64,000 bases of DNA. Origin: Trochalopteron elliotii (Eukaryota; Chordata; Aves; Passeriformes; Leiothrichidae). Position numbers and translations under genes: made by a program. How positions within the stretch are numbered: the stretch's first letter is position 1; every line of letters starts with the position of its first letter. Location: contig JANPWX010000097.1 in assembly GCA_024734555.1 (NCBI GenBank), positions 2,341,048-2,405,047 of the forward strand, read 5' to 3'. This document shows positions 30,241-40,100 of this stretch, piece by piece. The notes beneath the pieces are model-generated. The model was not told the origin of the DNA. It saw only the letters and a program-made list of their open reading frames with translations, and made no database searches.

Positions 30241-33040
30241 CACAAACATTTATTGCCTTGATAACAGTACCACCAGAGCAACAAATATAAAATTTCCACT
30301 GACGTGCAGGTCTCGTGCTTTCCTCATTGTGACCATTCAATGCAGTTTTCCTTCAGTTCCTAAAAATTATCACACAAGCTGTTACTGTCATTAGTTATAG
30401 AAACTTGATGTTTCATTGAGGATTTAATAAATTCATATCCTGGCTATAGACAGTGGCAGAGCCTGCAACATGTGCTTGCCATGAGCCAAACACAGAGCAT
30501 CCACCTTTGCTCCCTCCAGTTTCATTATTCACATTTTCACCAGTGTACACAGTATCAGCAGAAGTTACATGTCTTTGGAAATTGCACAGGAATTAAGAGT
30601 AAGCCTAGGTAGTGCCATTTTCAGTTTTGCCACACAGTTTTGTTTGTGCATCAGAATTTCCACTGCATATCTGCTCTACTTTCCCCGAGAGCCCCATGCA
30701 ATGTTTGAACTAGAGCATACAAATTCCCTTGAAAGGGTAAAACAGCTCAAAGCAATGTTACAAGATAGCTTCTGAATGCTGTAATTTCCAAGTACTGTGA
30801 GCTGTTTTGCACTTATTACTTTAGAAAAATGTGACAAAGAATTTTGCTGCCAGCTGCACCTTCAAGGAAGTTTAGATGGAATGCCAACACTTTGACCTAG
30901 ACTAGACCACAAGACTCATCACCCTTAAGTATGTTGGAACGTCTAACCAACACAGGTGGTCAGACTTATCCTTCTATATCAAGAAAAGGCCATTTTGTCA
31001 AAAAGAACCTCTTAAGGAAAAACTACATCCCCCAAGTCTAAGAAATAACTGCTGCAGGAGTATAAAATCCTCTTAAGTAAATTTCCATCCACTAATCTGC
31101 TTGCTTTTGTGGCAGGACAAACAGGGTCTATGGGATGGTCCTCTTCCTAAGGAAAAGCTCTTATAGCAGCCCTCGGTGATCTGGGTGACAACTCTAGAGC
31201 AGAACTGACACAGTACTCTAGGGCCAAGATGTGTCTCAGGAACACCTGCTCTATCCAACAATCTCATTAGTTTATGCCCCCAAGATATTTAAAGAACTTA
31301 TCCATCAACAGGAAAATCAGACCTCAGAAAAAAAAAATGGAAAGTGCAGTTTTTATAATGCATTTTACATCTCATTTGTCCACACTATACATAGCATGGG
31401 AGAAACAGCAGGAGGCCAACATAGCCTAAGGCAAGTTATTTACAAAAACATCCTTTAAGCAGTGTGAACCATTGCATTACACAATTTAAATTCACTCCTT
31501 AAGTCACGCTTCAGTGTCTCAAAACAAACAAAAATATTTATTTGGGGTTGGGCACAGTACAGCTATCAGTCACCCGAAGACTGTTCTTTTTTACAGTATC
31601 ACTGCAGCAGGACACAAATTTCATTGAAATGGCTTACAGATTGAGCCAAGAGGGCTGAAATAGCATGGCAGCAGCAGAGAAAGGGAGAAAAAAAATCAGA
31701 AACACCATTACAGATATCAAATTGCATACTGCAATGTTTACATCAGAAAATGAGAACATAGGATTAAGGTTTCTGTACAAGCAGTCATTACATGCCTTTT
31801 GTTTTCTGCCAAATTTCAAACTTAATTATAAGAAACATCCCCAATGAAAATTAACTAGGTTTAAATTTGGGAATGAAGGCTATATTCACAAAAAAGTCCT
31901 TCTAAAACCCACAAAGCAGAAATATTTTCTTCAGTCATATCCTCAAAACTGATGAGCCAAGCCACCTGCACTCAATTTCTTCCCCAAGCTTTTTAAAGAG
32001 TAATTTACTGCTCTTTTTAAGAAATGGTAATGGAAGGGAAAATAATCCATTTGGAAGTTGCACTCATTTCAGAGATCAAAGCTAAGATTTTTTTTCCTTC
32101 TTCATATCATTAGGGGGTTAAACTATGCCTTTAACATAGTAAAAATGAACAAAAACACATCCTTGCACAGAAAACCAGACATCAAAGGTAAGTTTTATAT
32201 TTCAAGGAATAAGAGATACCAGGAAATTGATCTTCAAGAGGTGGCTAGTTAGACATGCATCTTTGCAGCCTCCCTTCAGTCCTGAAGGGATTCAGTCTAG
32301 TTTGCTTTTTGACATCAGCAAATGGCTGATCATCTATCAAGCACACCTTGGCTCACTCTACACAAACCAGCAGCACCTCAACCTGACACATGGGACCAGT
32401 GTCAAGCTTTGCCCTCAACTCATCATAATAGTGAATGCTGATTTGACCTTGCCTGCTTTATATCTTCGTATAACTTATTTGGCATTTAAACACTTTGAGG
32501 CAAACTTACCTTTTCTTGTAGGTTTGGATTTGCTTGTTTGTTTGTTTAAATTAGAACAATAATACAGTGCTACAAAAATATAAACAGATTAACTTGAAGC
32601 AAAGGGCTAGCTCAGACTTGCTGTGGTAAAGAGCCAGCCAATGGAACAAGCAGTAATGACTTCAATTTAATAGTCTATGGAATTAACTTATGCACAATTT
32701 ACAATCCACAAACCTTGTAAATATGGCAGCTATTCTTTTTAAGGTCATTACAAAATCTTCTCTGCAGGAAAACTATATAACTCAAGAAGCTGTGCGCTCT
32801 TTCTTGGAAAAAATGCACAGTCAATATCTGTAAAATAAAATTCCCTAACCTCTAGTTAAACACATCTTTTTATTCCTCACTTGACCTTGTAATAAAAGAC
32901 CAAAAGCAGGATGGCTTTGTATCTTGACAGCTACAAGCACATGGAGAATATGTACCAGAGACATTTTGTTTCATGAAGACAGTAGGTGATATTATAATAA
33001 TTTGTTAACATTTTTGTGATCCATGAATCAGCTGATTTAC

Positions 33041-33085
33041 CTCTTTTACAGGTTCTTCATCTGGGGCAGCATCTTCCACCACAGT
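33041..33085 (-). CDS. RPS6KA2: RPS6KA2 coding exon 2 (45-bp small exon)
   Basis: Seen: on the minus strand a pyrimidine-rich tract ending in TTTACTAG precedes 45 bases coding TVVEDAAPDEEPVKE, followed by a donor GAG|GTAAAT. Both boundaries are phase 0, so the exon joins exon 1 in frame (..PMETE + TVVED..) and could be skipped without a frameshift. The peptide is acidic and low in complexity, as expected for the variable stretch between the RSK start and the conserved VKEI/HHVKEG block. Inferred: it ends just before that block, whose exon must lie left of this window or unrecognised in it. The exon is too short to stand out as an open frame; it was found from its paired splice sites and codon phase. 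Whether it is constitutive or alternative cannot be seen. Confidence 0.7.
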
Positions 33086-35414
33086 CTAGTAAATAGAAAG
33101 GAGAAAACAGAAGAAAAATCCTGTAAATATACACTACCAAGAAAGACAATTTTAAGCCAAGATCTAGCACAAAATACAGTCAACTTAGTTTTAGGCAGCT
33201 AAGTTGCTTTCAATTTATCCTACTGTAGTAGGCTTGTTCAATGCTTCACGCTTTTGCACAGGTAAATTAACCTTTTAATCCATAGGGACCTGCTTTCTCC
33301 AAGATACATAAAACATTAAGAGAAGAAAGCAGAATAAAAGAGCTATTAAAAATTGCTGATGAAAAGTTGAAGCCAAATTTGTCATAGAATGGATAAAGAA
33401 CAAAAGACTATTACTGAAAAAAAATAAAGAGATGGAACATCATTTCTTGCTGGGAAGAGAGAATATATGTGTATATATAGGAACAAATTTTCTGAACACT
33501 CAGCTTCCCTTTAAACGTTCTGCTCACCTAAAATCCATTAAGTGATGAACCCTTTGGAAAACAGGTAGAAAGATTACATAGAGCTTGATCACACAAACCT
33601 TTCTCAGGAAAAATATTCCCCATGCTGTAATTCACTATCTTTTCCATCCAGCTTGAGTGGGATCAATAACTTCACCTACTCTCAAAGAAATTCTAGAACA
33701 GCAAATATCCCAATTTTCTTGCTTACTTGTCAAACACAATTAATGACCTCCTGAGTCAACAGGTGAAAGCAGCAGTACTTCACTCTAATCTTCCTTTACA
33801 CAAACATAATATAGAACATGCCCTTGATGCACTCTTCCTTATTAAGTGATTGATTTACTATAAAAGCTGTCTTTTATATCTGCAAGTCATTCACCTGAGT
33901 CATGCACAGGCACTCATAAATGTCTCTGTTTTAAAAGGGTTTTTGGCATTAAGGAAGGGAAGGAGAAACAGGTCCATATGCATCAAAGAATTAAGCTGTC
34001 TCCCTCCTTGTCTACTAACTGTGAAAAGCTTCCGTGAAAAAAAGAACAACTTGCAGACAATCATGAAAACATTTTATCCCACACAGATTCAGAGACCATG
34101 ACAGTTCTCTTGAATCAGTACAACCACTACTGTTTAAGCTGCATTCAGCTCATTAAAGAGTAAATGTTTCTGCTGTTTGAAAATGTCTTCATGGACAAGA
34201 GCCCACAAGAGATGAAATTAATTTCTATGTGCTTTTAGATTTGAGCAAACAGTACTCTAGCAATTCTATCTATAGCATAATCTCAAACGGTCTTAAGTTA
34301 CAGCATATCTTTATTGTGCCTAGAGACAGCAGTAAATACAGTCAATAAATGGTGCTTTACCTATTGTTCCTATCTAAACTGCAGGAGTTTATGCCTGCAA
34401 TTCTTTAACCCTCTAAACTTTTTGCAAGTGAAATCTCAGCAAGTGATAGAACAGTGTAGCTCAGCTATGCTATTCTTTCAAGCAGGCAATTAAAAAAAAG
34501 CACCACCAAAATCTACAAGCCCACACATTTGATTAACTACTATTGCAATGCTTCAATTACTCTTGGCAAGGAGATCCACACAGTTTCTTCTGAAAGAAAT
34601 GCCTAAGTAGTCCTCAACCAGCAAAAGAGGTGACAACACAAAGACTTTGTCCCGGGCAATGTACATCCAGCTTGAGTGCAGGATTTACCCTGTGATCTAG
34701 GGGACTTTTTCTCAGAAATTGACAACAGAAAAAGCAACTAATGAAGCACTTTCTGTTTGGGCCAGAAAGAAAAACACTGGGCACACAAAAAATGAACTGA
34801 TTTTAGAAAGGAGGGAAGGAGGAAGGAAAAAAAAACAGGCATGTATATGCACTTTGAATACCAATCAATGGAAGGTAGACTTGGGAGGAGAACACCATTT
34901 CTATGAGGTTCAGTAGAAAACTGTTTACCATAAATATATTTATACAAGTCTTCTCATTGTGAAATTGATTTAACAAGGTGTCAGCTGACTTCTAAGATAA
35001 AATCAAGAATGATACACATTTTCCCAGCTATAACCTCTTTATTAGCCCTTGGATTCCTTGTATCCCAAAAAGTGGATCAAGTGACAGTATTCAAAAGTGA
35101 ATTACATGATTTAAACCTTTGCAAGCCCCCCACAGCTTGTTTTTAACCTAGAGACTCCAGAATGATCTGTGCTGGTATAATATCATGTTATCACTTCTGC
35201 TGAATTGTTTACATTACAAACATTTGTTTACATTTACAAACTAACACCTTGCATGAAACCTTTCCTGCAGCTCAGCAGCTCCTTTTGAGTCAGGTGTTTT
35301 GTGTTCTCCATAACCTGTTTGGCTCAGTTACACTTCCATCTTTCCCTGTCACCAAACCCCCGTTACAGTACTTCAATCATACAAGTGGATGGGGGCTTAA
35401 AAAATAAACACCAA

Positions 35415-35428
35415 CCCCCCCCCCCCCC
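35415..35428 (+). repeat. Poly-C tract (C14)
   Basis: An uninterrupted run of 14 C flanked by CCAA and ACCTC in RPS6KA2 intron 1. Length in such runs is prone to sequencing and assembly error. Confidence 0.95.
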
Positions 35429-35583
35429 ACCTCACAAGTTTCATTCATCTATTTCTACCACCTGTTTGTTACAAATGTGCATCCTGTGCTACAAGCAATT
35501 GACCTGAAATATGTTGGGGTTTTTGCACTGTTCAACAGTCCCAGAAATACACAGAAACCTACCTTGTCCCATCACAGTACAAA

Positions 35584-35730
35584 AATCATAAAATCATAGA
35601 ATAACCCAAGCTGGAAGGTACCCAACAAGGATCACAGAGCTCAGCTTCTGCACAGGACATCCCCAGGAGTTACACCATGTGACTGACAGCACTGTCCAAA
35701 CACTTCTTGAACTTGAATGATGCCTTTCTT
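35584..35730 (-). mobile_element. CR1 LINE 3'-end fragment
   Basis: Read on the minus strand this ends with the CR1 terminal octamer repeat (ATTCTATGATTTTATGA-like), shown on the plus strand as AATCATAAAATCATAGAAT. The adjoining plus-strand text matches the CR1 3' UTR: CTGGAAGG, then a GCACAGGACATCCCCAGGAG block, TTACACCATGTG, and CTGTCCAAACACTTCTTGAA. The insertion sits in RPS6KA2 intron 1, roughly 600 bp downstream of coding exon 1. The boundary away from the octamer end is approximate. Confidence 0.88.
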
Positions 35731-36324
35731 GACACAAGACAACCTTAGACTGCCGGTAATGAAAACATTGCAAGACAAATCGCGAGCACACGCAACAGAG
35801 CAGGCAGCTAATTATCACAGCATCGGGTTTCCAGTATGATCCGGAAAGCGCAGCCTTACGCTAAAAGGTAATGGGCAAACGGGTAATCAAAACCCAAGTG
35901 AGGTCTACGGACCTATTCGAGCCTCAAATTACAGATCTCATACTGCATGTTTAAATGTGAGCCTGAGTGCGACTCAGCCCGCTTTGTGGGTTTCCATCTG
36001 TTGTACACGGTCTTTTTTTTTCCAGCCACCCCAGTCCCCCGGGGCACGGTTCCGACCCGAGTCCGGTGCGGGGTGGGTGGGACAGGACGGGACATGCCGC
36101 ACTGCCCGGGCTCCGCGGCTCCGGCCGCTCCAAACCGCTCCGCCTGGGAGGCAACAGGTTCCCGAGCCTCGCCTGGCTCCCCGCCTTCCGCAGCGAGCGG
36201 AGAGGGCGAGGGATGCTCATCACACCCCATTTCCTGAGCTTTGAGGCACCACCGAGGCGCTTCTCCCGGCGGGAAAGGGGGGCCGGCGGCACCGCAGCTG
36301 CCGCACGCCCCCGCTGCCGCTCAC

Positions 36325-36387
36325 CTCCGTCTCCATGGGCTCCACCTCTATCCCCTTCCATAGCTCCAGCAAGTGGGCGATCGGCAT
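36325..36387 (-). CDS. RPS6KA2: RPS6KA2 (RSK3) coding exon 1, MPxAxL-type N-terminus
   Basis: Seen: on the minus strand an ATG at 36387 opens 21 codons, beginning MPIAHLLELW and ending EVEPMETE, then meets a good donor (GAG|GTGAGC) in phase 0. It is the first minus-strand ATG visible in the CpG island, with A at -3. Known: RSK1 and RSK2 proteins begin MPLAQL followed by a short acidic stretch before the conserved VKEI..THHVKEG segment and the N-terminal AGC kinase domain. RSK kinases are Ser/Thr kinases activated by ERK1/2 and PDK1 that act in cytosol and nucleus. Inferred: this is the RSK3 form with the RSK1/2-like start, not the form with a basic N-terminus. The same-strand neighbour RNASET2, as in human 6q27, favours RPS6KA2 over its paralogues. 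No kinase-domain exon is in the window, so the assignment rests on the N-terminus and synteny. Confidence 0.78.
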
Positions 36388-36625
36388 GCTGGGCGATTCC
36401 TGCCTGAGGACGGGATCAAGGAGAAGGAGCGCGCGTCGGCCGCCGGTGAGAGTGGAGGAAAGAAGGTGTCGGGGGAGGACGGGACACGGCGCCGAGTGGG
36501 ACCGGGACCCTCCACCCACCCGCTCGGCAAAATGGCTCCGCGCTACCCCGGGGGAGCCGCGGGAGGGGCGCGGGGGGCAGGACAAGGCAGCGGCCGCCGC
36601 TCCGCAGCCGCCGACGGACCCCAGC
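36388..36625 (-). other. RPS6KA2: RPS6KA2 5' UTR / proximal transcribed region (TSS not located)
   Basis: This GC-rich stretch lies immediately upstream of the RSK3 start on the minus strand and runs into the assembly gap. No other minus-strand ATG occurs in it. The reading frame of the kinase stays open through the whole stretch, 79 codons without a stop, so the annotated start depends on homology and on being the first visible ATG. A YY1-like element (GCCATTTTG on the minus strand, about 36528-36536) lies in it; YY1 sites often sit just downstream of CpG-island start sites. The true TSS may be here or inside the gap. Confidence 0.5.
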
Positions 36626-37022
36626 NNNNNNNNNNNNNNNNNNNNNNNNNNNNNNNNNNNNNNNNNNNNNNNNNNNNNNNNNNNNNNNNNNNNNNNNNNN
36701 NNNNNNNNNNNNNNNNNNNNNNNNNNNNNNNNNNNNNNNNNNNNNNNNNNNNNNNNNNNNNNNNNNNNNNNNNNNNNNNNNNNNNNNNNNNNNNNNNNNN
36801 NNNNNNNNNNNNNNNNNNNNNNNNNNNNNNNNNNNNNNNNNNNNNNNNNNNNNNNNNNNNNNNNNNNNNNNNNNNNNNNNNNNNNNNNNNNNNNNNNNNN
36901 NNNNNNNNNNNNNNNNNNNNNNNNNNNNNNNNNNNNNNNNNNNNNNNNNNNNNNNNNNNNNNNNNNNNNNNNNNNNNNNNNNNNNNNNNNNNNNNNNNNN
37001 NNNNNNNNNNNNNNNNNNNNNN
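36626..37022. other. Assembly gap (397 N) in the CpG island
   Basis: An uninterrupted run of N. It starts inside extreme GC-rich sequence and ends in AT-rich sequence, the usual pattern of a GC dropout at a promoter. The missing bases probably include part of the RPS6KA2 5' UTR, its start site or upstream promoter, and possibly an alternative first exon. Any reading frame drawn across it is meaningless. Confidence 0.99.
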
Positions 37023-37175
37023 TTATTCCAGTCTTAAAAAGAATTAACCATCACTTCCTTTCCTGTTTTATCTCTCTACTACGAAGCCTGTAGTCTGTTT
37101 ATTCACATGCCCTTTCCTCCTCCTTCACATCTCAAAAGCTACTACAATCTTACTATAGCAAGCATGACAACACAC

Positions 37176-37189
37176 CACGTGCCCACGTG
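37176..37189. promoter_or_regulatory. Tandem E-boxes (CACGTG x2)
   Basis: Two perfect CACGTG hexamers at 37176-37181 and 37184-37189 are separated by two bases, in the text CCACGTGCCCACGTGCC. They lie about 155 bp beyond the gap, upstream of RPS6KA2. CACGTG is the canonical site for bHLH-ZIP and bHLH-PAS factors (MYC/MAX, USF, TFE/MITF, CLOCK/BMAL1). The centre-to-centre distance of 8 bp puts the sites nearly on the same helix face only in part. Function is inference. Confidence 0.45.
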
Positions 37190-40100
37190 CCAGAGACCAT
37201 GGTTTATGCAGATATTGATTTGAATTCTCCTCAAATTTAGCACAAAATGTGCATTTTAACTTGTTTGGGGAACTTCATCAGGGGGCAAAAGGTTTTAGTG
37301 TTAAATAAATCACTGCTTTTCAAAGAACCATTTTAAAACAAAGACTCAACATGCAGAGTACATTTTTCTTCTGTTCTGTGCTCAAAATGCCATAGTTTGA
37401 CTCCGTATAAGCAGTGCTGCACAAATTCAGCACAAGTTTTTGTTAACAAGAAAAATTCTTCTGCCAGTCTACAAAGGAACATTTGAGAAATGTTCCTCCT
37501 CTAGTCCCATCTCAGCTTCTCCAAACCCTATTTAACATAAATAAGCTCTCCTGTGAGTCCAAATGCTAAACACGGTTAGGAAAATCAAATTCACTAACCA
37601 TAATAAAGAAAAAAAAAAAAACCAAAACAGAGTCCTCAACCAGAGCCACAAACAGAGCCATGCATTCAGATACTGTTCCGAGAACTCAGTCTTTTAATTG
37701 TGTTAGAATGCGAACACTTTTCTTGACATCTGTGACAACACTTAAGTAACAACTTGTAACACCAATTATGCAGCTTCATCTGCTTTACAGATTGAGCAAT
37801 TAAGTATCTAGATTGCTGCCTTTACTCACTGCTCACCAAAGAAGTGTAGTGGGAGTGATGTTAATCACATAGCAGACACGTAGCTGAGGTCAGGAGCTGC
37901 AGTACCTGGCTGTAACACATTCCCTGTCTTTTGTGTCCTGACCCTAGCAACCCATGAGAGATGGAGTTCCTACCTATGACCTGACACACAGCCACTCACA
38001 AACACCCTCACTGCAACAACGACTGTGAGGCCAAAGCCAGGACCAAACACAAAAAATTCAGAGCACAAACCACACTTGCTTTAAAAAACCCAGGGACCTT
38101 TATCAACCAGATATCCCTGAGAAGATTGTACATGATTATATCAGACACCATCTTGATTTTTGAAAACCGTTTAACTCCAATTCACAGGACTATATTTTAG
38201 CCTTTGAGATACAAATCTTGGATGCTACAGGCTAAGAGCAAAGTGTCTGTGACAACAGGGAACTGGGGAGGTCCAGATAATCCCAGGGGAGACAAATCCA
38301 AGGTTTGGGGTCATTACACTGTAGTCAAGTTACACATATGTTCATGCAGATCTAATATTTTTATAACTTTTCTGTGAACTTCATTCTTGAGACATACAGT
38401 TACATGCTTTCTTAAGTATTAATCTGTTATCAAATTGGGATATCAAAACTCATAAATTTATTTCCAGACTACTTTGGTCAGTCTAAACATGCATAAAATA
38501 AAACCAGGGAAGAACAAGTAATAAAATCTTGTTGCTTTGACATATATACTTCTATTATAAGCATGATACACGTACTGTGCAATAGACTGACTACACTCTT
38601 TCAGCACCAAGATGGCTTGGACCCAAATTACATATTCAAAATAATTGGACTAACCAAAGCATGCATTCCATGCTCCATTTCCTATCCCTACCTAACAAAG
38701 TGCAGAAATGTTTAACCTCAACTCAAATGAAAATGTGGGTTTGGGTAATTTTCCCCCCGCCCTTTATTTTGCAGCATCACAAAATCAGGAGTAGTCCACT
38801 TCCAAAAATACCTCATTAGGAGTACAATAAAGAAATAGAGGGGAACAGGGGAGTGTACCATAGAGACAAAAAAACACACAAAAGAGCAGACAGAAATTCA
38901 AATAAATTGGTCTCTGAGGACACACAAGAAATCTGGTCAGAGCAAGAACTAGTTACAGATTTTTTTCCTAAGAAAAAAAATTTTAGTTAACCCCGCAATT
39001 TAGCAGAAGTAATATATGCAGATATGCTAGCTAGGCTGAGAATTGCAAGGAGATTAGTTCAACTTGCATCAAGAGAATAAAAGCATTTTTATCTCTTGTG
39101 TAAGGAAGCACTGAACTACTCACATGGTGATTTTTCATCTATTTTTACCTGTCTCCTGAGTGGTGGATAATAGTTGCTGCCAGATACAGAGTGGGGGATT
39201 AGACACAGCAATATCCTGCTGGGTTATGGTAACTCCTACACTAGCAGGAGATACACAAATACAGAAAATTTCTTAAGAGCATTGTGTACAAATCACATTA
39301 AGATACTTCAATAACTTACATGTCCGCTGCTTTGTGGAAAAGGAAAGGACTATTTCCCCATTTGATGCACAAAAGGGAAGCAGCACAGAGAATTATTCTC
39401 TGCCACTAGCTGAACACCCTTCCAAGTTCATGACTTCAGTGTTCAGTTGAATGGAATCACCTCATGCCAAAACACATGCAGCTTGAGCTCAAAACTCACT
39501 CAAAGCTTGAGCAAGATAACCTTCTGTCTGTCCAAAAACCAAACTGCTTTAGTTTACCATAAAATGCAGCCTTATGGCAGGGAAGTAGAAAGCATGGTCT
39601 TTGAGGCTCATATGGGACTTTCACTATACCATCCCAAATGTGAAAGAAACATGCTGTGCATGACTGGTTTCCTATGATCTGTGCAGTAATCTTGTGTCAG
39701 ATGGATGAAATCTGTGGCAAATTGTTAAGTGTCAAATGCTACAAATAAGTAGTAAAAGTAGGGCAGGTTTTAAATGGGATCTATACATCATTCTTTAATG
39801 GAGGGCAGTCTAAGTTGCCTATACTTTTCTGGTTTTATATTAAAGTTACCAAAAGCTACTCTTCCTGGTTGGAAGCAAATAGACAAAATCCCTCACACTA
39901 CCTTTTCTCCATGAGAGCAGGTGTTGAAATGCTTTAAGCTCATTTCTAAACAAGATAAATACATTTCTCTTCAGCTTATTTGTTCAGCGTCTCAGCATTA
40001 AGTACTTCAAGCTCAGGACTTGGATAGCCTACCAGCATTTGTGCAGAACCTGAGAGAAGCACAAAACAGTATCTACACACTGCTAATTGTGCCAGACATA

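Larger units (their letters stand above)
1..33040 (-). other. RPS6KA2: RPS6KA2 intron 2 (left end outside window)
   Basis: Everything left of exon 2 appears to be one long intron: AT-rich, with only short, chance-like open frames on both strands. I looked for the next RSK exon (VKEI..HHVKEG..FELLKVLGQG) on the minus strand and did not find it. Recognisable contents are the CR1 LINE at about 28300-30240, a small possible CR1 end at 14915-14950, a TTTG repeat near 8283-8305, an A14 run at 11005-11018, a 34-bp imperfect duplication at 22686-22753 and a 9-bp-stem inverted repeat at 1576-1597. Long 5' introns are typical of RPS6KA2. The intron assignment is by inference from exon 2's donor. Confidence 0.6.
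33086..36324 (-). other. RPS6KA2: RPS6KA2 intron 1
   Basis: The intron between coding exons 1 and 2 has a GTGAGC donor at 36324 and a TAG acceptor after a pyrimidine tract. Its first few hundred bases are still CpG-island sequence. Further in it holds a CR1 3'-end insertion (about 35584-35730), a 14-base C run (35415-35428) and short TA-rich stretches near 33461-33480. I recognise no other exon; open frames within the GC-rich part occur on both strands and look like base-composition artefacts. Confidence 0.7.
35950..36625. promoter_or_regulatory. CpG-island promoter of RPS6KA2, truncated by gap
   Basis: CpG dinucleotides and G+C rise sharply here compared with the AT-rich sequence on both sides, and become very dense from about 36040 to the last base before the gap. 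The island covers coding exon 1 and the start of intron 1. GC-box-like runs (for example GGAGGGGCGCGGGG near 36562) are visible, and I saw no clear TATA box. This is the usual architecture of a broad housekeeping-type vertebrate promoter. Scattered CpGs begin earlier, around 35755. The right-hand limit is unknown because the island enters the run of N. Exact G+C and observed/expected CpG were not computed. Confidence 0.85.

Noticed and set aside
36220..36585. 121-codon minus-strand frame taken as a complete gene
   Set aside because: It starts at a TTG and reads through the exon 1 donor into intron 1. Only 36325-36387 is supported as coding.
36335..37093. Long plus-strand open frames spanning the N run
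   Set aside because: Most of their length is unknown sequence in the gap, and the rest lies opposite the RSK3 exon or in its GC-rich surroundings.
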